From: Lachnospiraceae bacterium
GTDB lineage: Bacteria; Bacillota; Clostridia; Lachnospirales; Lachnospiraceae
NCBI GenBank assembly: GCA_910575555.1
Contig: CAJTFX010000026.1
Location: forward strand, 1 to 64,000
DNA length: 64,000 nt
Reading direction: 5' to 3'
In this document: piece by piece, positions 54,904-63,341 of the stretch
How positions within the stretch are numbered: position 1 is the first letter of the stretch
Layout: the number at the start of each line of letters is the position of its first letter
Program-made: the position numbers and the translations under genes
The notes under the pieces: model-generated
Databases searched by the model: none
The model's input: only the letters and a program-made list of their open reading frames with translations
What the model was told of the DNA's origin: nothing

Positions 54904-55026
54904 TTACTGAAAACGCCCCACAAACTTGTAATAAATCATGACGATTTTCTCTTTCCCTTTGCGGTAACGCCCCATATTAGGCGTTTCGTAGATTGTGATT
55001 TTCTCAAGCAGCTCTCTCTTTGTCAT
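54904..55026 (-). CDS. 40-residue protein, probably truncated mobile-element gene
   Basis: An ideal AAAGGAGG lies nine bases before ATG at 55026. The product begins MTKRELLEKITIYETPNMG, followed by a basic segment, and ends at a stop formed across an apparent deletion joint shared with the recombinase remnant. It follows the 224-residue gene by 31 bp. No function recognised; a C-terminal truncation is likely. Confidence 0.5.
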   Translation of the reverse strand: MTKRELLEKITIYETPNMGRYRKGKEKIVMIYYKFVGRFQ

Positions 55027-55057
55027 TGCCACTACCTCCTTTATTTTACGCAGCCTG

Positions 55058-55732
55058 TCATTTATCTTTCATATTCTTATACAGACTACTTTTCAGACTT
55101 TTAAACATAATCTGTCTCTGCTCTTCCAACAACTGGAGCGCCCCCATCTCTTTTAAGAGCGACCTGCATTCGGTTTCAAACGCTCTCGACTCCTGTAATT
55201 TATCGGAACGCATCAGTTCCTGGAAAACAGTTTCCACTTCACGCCCATCAGGATAGCGGATCAAGGCCCGGCAATCATCATCTATCCATTCAAAAGGTTT
55301 GTCTACTGCATAAACACCCGAACCTGTTTTAAGGTCGAGTTGTTCTGCAATTTCAGGATACTCATCCCGAAAATGAAAAGGATAACCACCGTATTCTTGT
55401 AATACCATATACATATGTGTTTCGGATCGATCCAACTCAGGACAACAGACACCCAAACGATTAATATAATCCAGACAGGGTTTCCCTTGCCACTCCCGTA
55501 CCGTAAAGATACGAGTACGATGTGACCGCCAACACCCCGGCACAGGCACAATGCCTTCATAGTAACCGTCAAACGCAACGCAGATCTGATCAATCTCGCG
55601 CACTTTTACCTTCGATTCCCCATGTAATGCAACTACCTGATAAAAGAAGGCACGATTGCAGTTCTGCTTATTATCACTAAAAATATCTCCCATCTGCACA
55701 CCATACTGGTTTTCCACTTTTTTCCTTCCCAT
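55058..55732 (-). CDS. Hypothetical protein
   Basis: 224 residues, not recognised. The N-terminal half looks like an alpha/beta module (GDIFSDNKQNCNRAFFYQVV, KVKVREID), followed by PVPGCWRSHRTRIFTVREW and LDRSETHMYMVLQEYGGYP, and the C-terminal end is a helical, charged segment (residues 175-224). No signal peptide or membrane segment. AGGAGG precedes the ATG. It lies beside mobile-element remnants and at the end of a leftward gene run, so it may belong to either. Confidence 0.65.
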   Translation of the reverse strand: MGRKKVENQYGVQMGDIFSDNKQNCNRAFFYQVVALHGESKVKVREIDQICVAFDGYYEGIVPVPGCWRSHRTRIFTVREWQGKPCLDYINRLGVCCPELDRSETHMYMVLQEYGGYPFHFRDEYPEIAEQLDLKTGSGVYAVDKPFEWIDDDCRALIRYPDGREVETVFQELMRSDKLQESRAFETECRSLLKEMGALQLLEEQRQIMFKSLKSSLYKNMKDK

Positions 55733-55915
55733 ATCATTCCTCCTGGTTTTTCCATGAATACTATATTCTGCCTTTTACATCTCTTCCAACCGAATACAGG
55801 CGGGCTTTGCACCCGGCCCTCTGTTCCGAAATGCGCAGCCACAGTCGATATCCTAAAAAACGCAGTCTTTCCCGGCATTGTAACAGCCGTGACTCTCACT
55901 GATAACCTAACTTGC

Positions 55916-56314
55916 TCATTTTTCTCTATCTTTTTTCAACTTATGGAGCAGCCTGCCAATCATGATGACGAAAAACAGCAAACTGACGGGTGAGAAAACC
56001 TGTGCAAAAACAGCTCCAAGAGCTTCTTTGTTTTCAAAATGAAGCTTCTTTGCCTTTTTCCAGGCAAGCATGGCAGACACTGCCATGGACAGAAACAGGC
56101 ATCCTAAATTCCCATAAAAGCTGTCAGAAGACGGATCAAAACATCCTATCAGGCAAATGAATTCAATTCCCGTCAGCCACCGGTTCAAAAATCCTTTTCC
56201 GGTCTTATTTTTCACATCAGCATCAAATAAAATTGGAAATAATGTAAAACTCAGACATGTCGCTGCAAAGAGCAGTAAGATGATGATTTGTATCAGTATA
56301 CCTATTGTTTCCAT
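55916..56314 (-). CDS. Small membrane protein, unknown
   Basis: 132 residues with four hydrophobic segments (about 5-30, 45-60, 68-86, 100-122) and a basic C-terminus. No family recognised. It follows the ADP-ribosylglycohydrolase gene by 14 bases on the same strand and probably belongs to that operon. Confidence 0.65.
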   Translation of the reverse strand: METIGILIQIIILLLFAATCLSFTLFPILFDADVKNKTGKGFLNRWLTGIEFICLIGCFDPSSDSFYGNLGCLFLSMAVSAMLAWKKAKKLHFENKEALGAVFAQVFSPVSLLFFVIMIGRLLHKLKKDREK

Positions 56315-56328
56315 ATGTTCTCTCTTTC

Positions 56329-57306
56329 TTAATTATATGAGCCGCTGATTCCATTTGTTTTTTGCGGCAAATATTCCAGTTCCGCGCACAAGCTTTCTAT
56401 ATAATCTCTTTTCAATATCGCCGCCAGCCATTCCTGCGGGATATTGTCCGCTCCATAATATATTCCGGCCAGCCCGCCGGCAACCGCTCCAACCGTGTCT
56501 GTATCATCCCCAAGATTAACGGCTTTTAAGATACATTCTCGGAAAGAACATGTATTTATCAGACACCACACCGCCGCCTCCAATGTATCAACAATATAGC
56601 CGCTGCTCCTGATCTCAGCCTCCGGCAGAGCCGCAAAGCTTTTTATATCTTTCAGACGGTCATATGCAGATATATCTTCCCACTTTTTGCCTGTATAGTA
56701 TTGAAAAGCTTCTTCCATTCCCTGTATGATTCCTTCTTTTAACGGCAAACTGCCTGACAATAATTTTAAAGCGACATTGACATAGATTCCGCACCCAATC
56801 AGGCTTACTGGGTGTCTATGTGTCAAAGATGAGAGATTATGTACGGTATCCATCTGTTCTTCCATCAGAATATCAGATTGTTTTTTCAAATAATATGCGG
56901 CCGGTAAAATACGCATTAAAGAACCGTTTCCATTTTCGTACTCAGACATCCCGCCGCATTCTAACGGATTCATGCCGCGTCCATAGTTCATAATCGCCCT
57001 GCTTGTTGCGCCGCCTATATCGAATACTTCTTCTGCTGCCGTATACGCGCCGTAAAGAAGCCATTCTGAAAATTTATCCAGGATATCATGATAATCAACA
57101 GCCTGTTTATACGCGATACTGTCCACCAAAGCCAATGTCAGGCTTGTATCATCCGACCATGTTCCCATGGGCTGATTATGCACTCCATAACCCTGCATCC
57201 CGGTAACGGGAAATTTTTCAAGCTCCTCTCTGGATATAAATTCAACGGGCACGCCTAATGCGTCCCCGATTGCCACACCAATGATTCCATCATAAACTTT
57301 AACCAT
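56329..57306 (-). CDS. ADP-ribosylglycohydrolase (DraG/ARH) family protein
   Basis: 325 residues with the full metal-site pattern of the family: GDALGVPVEF near 14-23, WSDDTSLTLAL at 50-60, and NLGDDTDTVGAVAGGL near 270. Relatives remove ADP-ribose from proteins or act on ADP-ribosylated nucleic acids or metabolites. Active-site acidic residues are intact, so an enzyme is expected. The start at 57306 is downstream of GAGGTGA with good spacing; two earlier codons are possible. It is one of a tight group with the FliG-like gene upstream and a small membrane protein downstream. Confidence 0.9.
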   Translation of the reverse strand: MVKVYDGIIGVAIGDALGVPVEFISREELEKFPVTGMQGYGVHNQPMGTWSDDTSLTLALVDSIAYKQAVDYHDILDKFSEWLLYGAYTAAEEVFDIGGATSRAIMNYGRGMNPLECGGMSEYENGNGSLMRILPAAYYLKKQSDILMEEQMDTVHNLSSLTHRHPVSLIGCGIYVNVALKLLSGSLPLKEGIIQGMEEAFQYYTGKKWEDISAYDRLKDIKSFAALPEAEIRSSGYIVDTLEAAVWCLINTCSFRECILKAVNLGDDTDTVGAVAGGLAGIYYGADNIPQEWLAAILKRDYIESLCAELEYLPQKTNGISGSYN

Positions 57307-57312
57307 TATCAT

Positions 57313-58317
57313 TCACCTCTGTTTCTTTGACAGTTCCCTGACATATTTCAACCGTTCGTCATTCATGGCTATACACCGGCAGTCTTTTGGCTCACGGTCA
57401 TGCCATATTTTTCTGATGCAATTCTTATCCGCCTGAATCAATGCGCTAAATTCAGACATCCATGTTTCATCTTCTTTCAAATCACCCTCGTAAACAGTCA
57501 TCAACTGCTTATATGGAAAAATAAAATCCGAGCTGTTTTCAAAAGGTATATAATCGTCCCTTAAATTGACGAACCCAATTCCATGTGTCCGCTCCCTATG
57601 CTGCTGCGTTGGATAAATCAGCCATTGTTCATCGCTGCCATCTGGAAAGCTTTCCTCGTCCGGTTCTGTCATATTTACAAGAACTCCCTTCAATGCCGGA
57701 ATATATGGATTTTCCTGGATTGAAATAATGGTTCCTGAAAAATATGGAACTTTTACAGCCTCAAAATATCCCATGTCAACTTCTTCACACTTATGCCCTC
57801 CGTCCTTACCATAAATATTTTGAACATAAATCACCTCTCCATCATAACGGACAATCATATTTTTTATGGGAACATAACCATGCGGGGACTTACCGGATCT
57901 TTGGAATACCCTGACAACGCCACACCAGTTTTTTCTTTCCAAATGCTCTTCTTTGGCTGCTTTTTCAATGTGATAACAAATTCCATTTATCGCTTCCCCC
58001 GCACTCCTGAATATCGTATATGGCAAAAAACAATCTTTTTCTCCACGGAAAAATATTTCTATGCCAAATAAACACATATATATCCTCGTATGTGAACGGC
58101 TGTCATGTAAAACCATTTTCATCTTTTCAATTCGATCCTGAAGCGGCTTTACATCATGTTCGGATTTTAGTTCTTTCACTCCTTCCAGTTTTTCTTCCAA
58201 CGTTCTGTGCGGCGCAGCGCAGATACATGCAATCTGCTCTTCCAGATTAAGGGAAGTATTTTTTTCAGCCCATACCGCAATATCCTCTGAATAAATCCAT
58301 CTGCCAAAATCTATCAT
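57313..58317 (-). CDS. Hypothetical protein
   Basis: 334 residues, no family recognised. The first 75 residues form a charged helical module (DFGRWIYSEDIAVWAEKN, AAPHRTLEEKLEGV) of a kind I recall at the N-terminus of other uncharacterised clostridial proteins. The remainder is mixed alpha/beta without membrane segments or catalytic motifs. The start at 58317 follows GGTGAT; 17 earlier codons lack a site. The stop is six bases before the ADP-ribosylglycohydrolase start, so translation is linked. Confidence 0.65.
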   Translation of the reverse strand: MIDFGRWIYSEDIAVWAEKNTSLNLEEQIACICAAPHRTLEEKLEGVKELKSEHDVKPLQDRIEKMKMVLHDSRSHTRIYMCLFGIEIFFRGEKDCFLPYTIFRSAGEAINGICYHIEKAAKEEHLERKNWCGVVRVFQRSGKSPHGYVPIKNMIVRYDGEVIYVQNIYGKDGGHKCEEVDMGYFEAVKVPYFSGTIISIQENPYIPALKGVLVNMTEPDEESFPDGSDEQWLIYPTQQHRERTHGIGFVNLRDDYIPFENSSDFIFPYKQLMTVYEGDLKEDETWMSEFSALIQADKNCIRKIWHDREPKDCRCIAMNDERLKYVRELSKKQR

Positions 58318-58386
58318 AAAAATCACCATGCCTTTCCAAGAGCTGCGACATTTGCGCCACAGGCACAAATTCGCGTATACTAACCT

Positions 58387-59175
58387 CTATTTTTCAAATA
58401 CTGCAATCAGCTCGGACATAGACGCCATGACATCTATTTGCCGGACAGGCCCCATGTATTCACAATGACCTGCATATTCGTCTGCTTTATAATCCGATAT
58501 GACGGAAAAAAGTTTCCTTCTGGCATGAACAGACAGCCCTTTCAGGGAAATTGCCAAATCAGTGTCCTCCACCTCACAAATTACGCCTTTTAAAGTCTGA
58601 ACATCAGCAAGCTCAATTTTCTCTTCCAGTAATCTTTTTACGACTAAAATTCCCCCTTCTCCAATATCAGGATCGTGACTCAGCAAGATTTCCAAAGGCG
58701 TCTGCTCCTGTCCCGCTGGCTGATATTGTTTTTTGTACTCTGTATATTTTTCAGCAGTGCCATCCGGAAGATACGCCATAAGCAGGCACTCCAACAGTTC
58801 ATGCGGCACACCGTCCTGAATTCTTATTATGGATAAAATCATCATAAAATACAGCAGTGCATCTTCCCCTTGTAAATCCTTTACATAATAACGCGCAGTA
58901 AGGATTTCTATGATATCTTCTCCTTCCAGACCATCGCAAACATAAGAAACTGCGAACTGTATATCCTGATAAAATTCGACTTCCGGGGGGATTTCTCTCG
59001 CCGCATCTGCCAGAGCCAGCAATCCTTCTTTTCTTGCAGTCCGCGCCAGTAAATCCATATAATGCATCATGGAGAACAAACGCTCCCCATATTCCGCATC
59101 TCTTGATTTCGCAAATACATCTTTTCTCATTTCGTACAGTAACGGTAAATTTATGTTCTTTTTCAAATCATTCAT
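58387..59175 (-). CDS. Protein with a FliG-like C-terminal domain, non-flagellar context
   Basis: 262 residues. Residues 190-262 match the FliG C-terminal (torque-generating) domain in order: ADVQTLKGVICEVEDTDLAI resembles the FliG EVDxEDLALALKG stretch, LKGLSVHARRKLFSVIS resembles KGASEELREKIFxNMS, and EYMGPVRQIDV carries the MGPVR hallmark. Residues 43-92 (ARTARKEGLLALADAA, DGLEGEDIIEIL) recall the cytoplasmic helices of MotA, more weakly. No membrane segments and no flagellar genes are near. It sits 13 bases after one unknown gene and 69 before another. Function unknown; a role as a protein-interaction scaffold is possible. Confidence 0.7.
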   Translation of the reverse strand: MNDLKKNINLPLLYEMRKDVFAKSRDAEYGERLFSMMHYMDLLARTARKEGLLALADAAREIPPEVEFYQDIQFAVSYVCDGLEGEDIIEILTARYYVKDLQGEDALLYFMMILSIIRIQDGVPHELLECLLMAYLPDGTAEKYTEYKKQYQPAGQEQTPLEILLSHDPDIGEGGILVVKRLLEEKIELADVQTLKGVICEVEDTDLAISLKGLSVHARRKLFSVISDYKADEYAGHCEYMGPVRQIDVMASMSELIAVFEK

Positions 59176-59188
59176 TCTTCTCTCCTTC

Positions 59189-59635
59189 TTACTCTGACCT
59201 TACCAGACCGCCGCCTGTCACTTCATATTGGATAGTGCCAAGTTCATAGTGTTCCTCCTCAATATTAAAAACAAAGGCATAGTGAATCTTTCCCTCTTTC
59301 ATAAAATCCCTCTCACACTCCCACTCTGATTCTTCCTCCGACACAAACATAAGAGAAAGCAGCGTACCAACTGTGGTACGGGTTACAATGCCCATGAAAA
59401 CTTTTATATTCCTCTCAGATTCAATCTTTTCCACATAAGGAGTATACTCTGGTTTCTCATCTAGAGTGAATAATACACCCCACGATTCAATCTCGCCGGA
59501 CAAATTCCTGTTTCGTAATGTGTTGCTGATCAGTACTTTCCCATCCCTCACCCAATCTTTTGCATCTGTAGTCAGCCCCTGCCCAAACAAAATTTCATAC
59601 CGTTTCAAAATCTCATTTTTAATCGTTTCTTTCAT
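59189..59635 (-). CDS. Hypothetical protein, first gene of the ARH/FliG-like operon
   Basis: 148 residues, not recognised. The middle (NIKVFMGIVTRTTVGTLLSL) and the end (YAFVFNIEEEHYELGTIQYE) look like beta strands of a single small domain. AGGAGG eight bases before the ATG supports the start at 59635. A candidate promoter and a 14-bp palindrome lie upstream. Confidence 0.6.
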   Translation of the reverse strand: MKETIKNEILKRYEILFGQGLTTDAKDWVRDGKVLISNTLRNRNLSGEIESWGVLFTLDEKPEYTPYVEKIESERNIKVFMGIVTRTTVGTLLSLMFVSEEESEWECERDFMKEGKIHYAFVFNIEEEHYELGTIQYEVTGGGLVRSE

Positions 59636-59731
59636 ATATGCCCTCCTGTTCAAATGAACTGCAATACAAATTTTATACCTATAATCATGTTCTTTATTTA
59701 ATTTTCAAGGTTCAGCATATCTTATGGAGCA

Positions 59732-59773
59732 AGTATATCATATAGCTTTCAATACAAAAGACAATATATTGTC
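59732..59773 (-). promoter_or_regulatory. Promoter and palindrome of the ARH/FliG-like operon
   Basis: An extended -10, TGATATACT (-10 at 59732-59737), lies about 100 bp before the first gene. GACAATATATTGTC (59760-59773), a perfect 14-bp palindrome, covers the -35 position and is a candidate operator. Confidence 0.5.
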
Positions 59774-59810
59774 GCCCACTTTTCGGCATATATCATTGTT
59801 TTCAATGAAG

Positions 59811-59847
59811 AAAAAAGACTGCCGGAAATATCCACTTTCCAACAGTC
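59811..59847 (-). terminator. Terminator of the double winged-helix gene
   Basis: GACTG (59817-59821) pairs with CAGTC (59843-59847) with inner GGAAA/TTTCC pairing; on the minus strand six T residues follow (59811-59816). It separates this gene from the ARH/FliG-like operon. Confidence 0.65.
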
Positions 59848-59961
59848 CCCTTCAAAGCCAAACACGAGCAGGCAGGAATTTCATCATTTAGTTCCTTTCT
59901 TAACAAACTTAGCAATGCACGTAGCATAGCGGTCTTTCGCAAATGGACATATTGGTGTTAC

Positions 59962-60525
59962 TCAGTATAATTCAAACCCCATATCGCGCATTAATTTCCC
60001 GTCTTTTAGGAATACCCCAAAATCTTCTCTCAAATAGCTTCCCTCCCACATTTTGTAGCGCCGCTCGTAATTATTATAGGTTATAGTATAGCCAATGTTG
60101 TTTAACTGTTTAAAATCCCTCTGCCTCATCCGCTCGTTGGCGTCCGGAAACAATTCATAATAACATGTTTTGCAGGAAAAATATGCGTCCCCATCTACAT
60201 CATAATAAGATCTTGTATCCATACAAAGCTCCTTCATCAATGTTGCAATCCTCCGCAGCTTCATCAAATGTACGCGGTATCTTCCTTTTGCATTTTCATT
60301 AAAGGACGGCGGATGCTCTGAATCGTGTATGTATGCTTTATATTTTTTAGAATACTTTATCCGTATCAGACCGGCGTCCGTCAATGTCTTAATATCGCGC
60401 TGCACCATCTTTTTGCCAATCGGAAGCCTTGATGTAATATCCTCATATTCCACCTGCTGACTTCTGAAAAAAATATCATACAGCAAAAGCTGACGGTCGG
60501 TCTGGCTTAATTCTATTTCTTCCAT
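59962..60525 (-). CDS. DNA-binding protein with two winged-helix-like repeats
   Basis: 187 residues. The N-terminal half (8-66) is a DeoR-like winged helix: YDIFFRSQQVEYEDITSRLP, recognition segment GKKMVQRDIKTLTDAGLI, wing IKYSKKYKAYI. The second half (118-162) repeats the pattern: NERMRQRDFKQLNNIGYTITY then NNYERRYKMW. Both halves share QRD-x-K-x-L-x-x-x-G, pointing to an internal duplication. Probably a repressor of a neighbouring gene set. It has a near relative at 63342-63892. GGAGG lies before the ATG. Confidence 0.75.
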   Translation of the reverse strand: MEEIELSQTDRQLLLYDIFFRSQQVEYEDITSRLPIGKKMVQRDIKTLTDAGLIRIKYSKKYKAYIHDSEHPPSFNENAKGRYRVHLMKLRRIATLMKELCMDTRSYYDVDGDAYFSCKTCYYELFPDANERMRQRDFKQLNNIGYTITYNNYERRYKMWEGSYLREDFGVFLKDGKLMRDMGFELY

Positions 60526-60543
60526 AATATACCTCCCCTGCTT

Positions 60544-60900
60544 TCATGCGTCTGCCCCGTTGGCGCTGTGCGCCACGCCGCCTGATTGAAGGCTTTCTTC
60601 CCTTGTATATAGAAAAAATTGCTCCAAACAGTCAAACCGTCCGCCGGTATTCTCCAGGCTGTCCGCATATCCGGCATGAACAACAATATAATTTCTGTCC
60701 GCAATCTCTGCTTCCCAGTAATAGGGCATCTGGCGGATTGCTGCCGCCCATCTGCACAAGTCATTCAGCGTAACATGGTTTTGCCCTGCACAGCCTTCTG
60801 CATCCACGTTAATTACTGTATCTCCAAACTCTCTGCACTTCCTTTTCAAAATTATCCACCATTTTCTGTTCATCTAACCTATGCAGAAATTCCCCATCTT
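60544..60900 (-). pseudogene. Fragment of a metallophosphoesterase (protein-phosphatase type)
   Basis: MPYYWEAEIADRNYIVVHAGYADSLE is internal sequence of calcineurin-like phosphatases of the Ser/Thr phosphatase/ApaH type, with the VHAG motif. The N-terminal GDxHG metal motif and the C-terminal GHT are missing, and frames change at both ends, so the gene is broken. It lies between the nuclease-like gene and the double winged-helix gene. Confidence 0.65.
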
Positions 60901-60986
60901 CCGAGAATGACACGATTCTGTTTTTTGCTCTGGTATTACATTTTCCATTTGGCACCTCCGTCTATACTATACGAATTACGAGTAAT

Positions 60987-61892
60987 TTACTCAAAAATGT
61001 TATTGTTAAATTCTATTAAATCACTTATCAAAATTTCGGCTTCCTTTTCTTTTTTCTTGCGGGTAAAATAAACGATTCGAGAGGCGCATGTATTTGTACT
61101 ATTATCTATCATAATCGAGGAAACTTCAATATTATCTTTTTCTTTTAAATAATGGTTGCATAAAAAATCTGCTATTTTACCCTGTATTTCACTTTGTTTA
61201 TAGCCGCTTTCATAAGAACTTTCGTTGGATTCAAACTTGCATTCCAGAAAAAGAAGATAATTTTTATCAGGCTTATGCTGACCATCTATATATTTTTCGG
61301 CTATAGAATAAATTACCGCAATATCCGGCGCCGCATTCATCATTTCACGAATGACAGTCTGTATTCGCTCCATATCGCCAGGAATCTTGATTTTATTTTG
61401 TCCCATATTATCCTCTGGCTGCTTCCATCGAAAGGATTCTGAAACTTTAACATCCTCACCTTTACACACATATCGGAACAGCTTATCATTAAAACTGTTT
61501 TCTGCATCCAGTTCTCTTTCAGATGGAGAGAACGATTTCTGAAGCAGTTTTTCTTCTGCGCTTCCTTTCCAGTATATCCGTCGGTTTCTTTCAAAAAAAT
61601 CCCTCATGAAAGTCACTTCATAAAATACATGTTTGATATCAGCTTTCTCAGGGATACCGCAAGTTTCGGTAATTATTTCGTGAATCCTGCCATGATTGCT
61701 TCTGCTTACATGAGCATGATATTTTCTTAAAATATTATACAAAAATACCGCATACTGTCTTTCTTCTCTGCAAATAGAATAATTAGAAACTTTATCCTCC
61801 CTGATATAATTTTCTATTGAACAGCCGTACACTTCTTTCCAACAATTATCTGCATTTCCCAATTTGCCCAAGTTTTTCCATCCTCTCTTCAA
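60987..61892 (-). CDS. Predicted PD-(D/E)xK nuclease-like protein
   Basis: 301 residues; no direct family known to me. Residues 188-240 fit a restriction-endonuclease fold: APDIAVIY (Asp190), then LLFLECKFES (Glu217-x-Lys219), then YKQSEIQGKI with glutamines at 233 and 237, the D...ExK...Q pattern. The N-terminal 185 residues are helical and basic. It starts at a TTG that overlaps the stop of the metallo-beta-lactamase gene (TTGA), so the two are coupled. DNA or RNA cleavage is inferred only from the motif. Confidence 0.65.
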   Translation of the reverse strand: MKRGWKNLGKLGNADNCWKEVYGCSIENYIREDKVSNYSICREERQYAVFLYNILRKYHAHVSRSNHGRIHEIITETCGIPEKADIKHVFYEVTFMRDFFERNRRIYWKGSAEEKLLQKSFSPSERELDAENSFNDKLFRYVCKGEDVKVSESFRWKQPEDNMGQNKIKIPGDMERIQTVIREMMNAAPDIAVIYSIAEKYIDGQHKPDKNYLLFLECKFESNESSYESGYKQSEIQGKIADFLCNHYLKEKDNIEVSSIMIDNSTNTCASRIVYFTRKKKEKEAEILISDLIEFNNNIFE

Positions 61893-63187
61893 AAACTGTA
61901 TTCTTCTTTATCCTGCAGCACCTTAATTCTGTCCCGATACGGCGCAAATGCGCGTATCTCCCCAAAGGCGTCAGCACACTCCGTATGCATTGGAATAATC
62001 ATTTTCGGATTTGTCAGACGTATCAATTTCTCTATCGTTTCCACATACGCGTGTCCGCTGGTATGAAGAATTTCCATTCTGTGGCTGCCGATAAAGTCAC
62101 CAATTTTAGGATTGGCATGTTTTCCTTTCAGATACCCGGTCCATTTGGAATAAATCACCAGAGGATCTGTCATGTATTTTTCCATGACTGCTTTAAAAAC
62201 CGGCTTATTTTCCCGTGCAAGCATCGTGAACCCTTTGTTTTTCAGAATCGAAAAATCTGCCCTGCAGCAGTTCTGCTCTGCGCCAAGCCCTTCCATATCC
62301 CCAATGATATAGAGCCGTCTCGGTTTCCCATGAATGAGTTCCGGTCTGTATTCGTGATAGCTTCCTTTGTCAGCCATTGCCGCCAGCATCAGCTTTGCCT
62401 GATACGCATCGCACACAAAATCCATTCCCCACGGAACTGCATGGTAAAACTTCATGATACTGTCCAAATTGGTGGAGGATACTAAAATCACTGATTCCTT
62501 ATTTTCCTGAAACAATTCCCTTGCACGATTCCCTAAATCGTTCTCTGTCTGAATTGGATTTTTGTTTGTTTCCTCTGTGCGGGAAAGCATCGTTCCTTCT
62601 GTAATCAGAATATTCACTTCCCCGATATATTTCTTTACCATTCTTTCAAGCCTGTCATTTCTTCCAACAATGCCATGTTCACGGAAATCCCCGGTAAACA
62701 GGATTTTCTTTCCGCCGGCTTCAAGCAGAAACATATAGGCATCCAGTGCAGAATGATCTACAAAAAATGGAGTGATCCCTATATCTCCAAATATCATTTT
62801 ATGACCGGGAATATAACACTCCATGTTTTTTATACGCGGCAGTCCTTTCTCTGCCATATTGGGAATAGAATCAATCTTCTCTGTAAGGATTTCCAAAATT
62901 TTCTTTGCAGCAGAACCTATGTAAAGAGGAACATTCTGCGGAACTTTCTTATATAACCCCATATGGTCGCCGTGATAATGTGTAAACAATACGCCATCGC
63001 ATGGTCTGCCGTCAAAGACTGTTTTTGTAAGTTCTTCGTCTGTCATAACGTCTTCATTGTCATTGTCAGGCAGATTTGCACCAAAATCAATGATAACACG
63101 GTGTTTTCCTGTGCTGATTTCCGTTGCACAGCCGCCAATTTGGTGGCTGCCACGATAAATGGTAACTTTGTTCTGTCTTGCATTCAT
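61889..63187 (-). CDS. Metallo-beta-lactamase-fold hydrolase, RNase J-like
   Basis: 432 residues. The metal site is complete: THYHGDH (His70, His72, Asp74, His75), HSALDAYMF (His145), TGDF (Asp167), and the C-terminal TSGHA and IPMHTE. These late motifs and the central 200-residue insertion follow the RNase J/beta-CASP pattern, but it lacks the RNase J C-terminal domain (about 555 residues), so it is not the housekeeping enzyme. GGAGG lies before the ATG. An RNA or DNA phosphodiester substrate is likely; it is made with the nuclease-like protein. Confidence 0.82.
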   Translation of the reverse strand: MNARQNKVTIYRGSHQIGGCATEISTGKHRVIIDFGANLPDNDNEDVMTDEELTKTVFDGRPCDGVLFTHYHGDHMGLYKKVPQNVPLYIGSAAKKILEILTEKIDSIPNMAEKGLPRIKNMECYIPGHKMIFGDIGITPFFVDHSALDAYMFLLEAGGKKILFTGDFREHGIVGRNDRLERMVKKYIGEVNILITEGTMLSRTEETNKNPIQTENDLGNRARELFQENKESVILVSSTNLDSIMKFYHAVPWGMDFVCDAYQAKLMLAAMADKGSYHEYRPELIHGKPRRLYIIGDMEGLGAEQNCCRADFSILKNKGFTMLARENKPVFKAVMEKYMTDPLVIYSKWTGYLKGKHANPKIGDFIGSHRMEILHTSGHAYVETIEKLIRLTNPKMIIPMHTECADAFGEIRAFAPYRDRIKVLQDKEEYSF

Positions 63188-63274
63188 GCAATTTGCCTCC
63201 CTGTATTGTCATAATATCATCTTTCATTTTGTAAGGACACACTATTTTTCTTTTTAAAACATGTTTTGCTGCCC

Positions 63275-63296
63275 TGTCTGTATATTATAGCAGACA
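63275..63296 (-). promoter_or_regulatory. Promoter and inverted repeat of the MBL-nuclease pair
   Basis: An extended -10, TGCTATAAT (-10 at 63284-63289), sits between TGTCTG (63275-63280) and CAGACA (63291-63296), an exact inverted repeat. The placement over the -10 suggests repression, perhaps by one of the neighbouring winged-helix proteins. Confidence 0.55.
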
Positions 63297-63341
63297 CAAT
63301 TTCCCTATAAGGACGTATATGTGTCACCCACCAACAACTTT

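Noticed and set aside
55633-55899. An 88-codon minus-strand frame overlapping the hypothetical gene at 55058-55732
   Set aside because: No ribosome site, and the overlapping frame with AGGAGG is the better candidate; the upstream part may be an element remnant but cannot be assigned.
35460-59175. Functional link between the Fic protein and the ADP-ribosylglycohydrolase
   Set aside because: They are 20 kb apart, in separate transcription units, and catalyse different modifications (AMP versus ADP-ribose).
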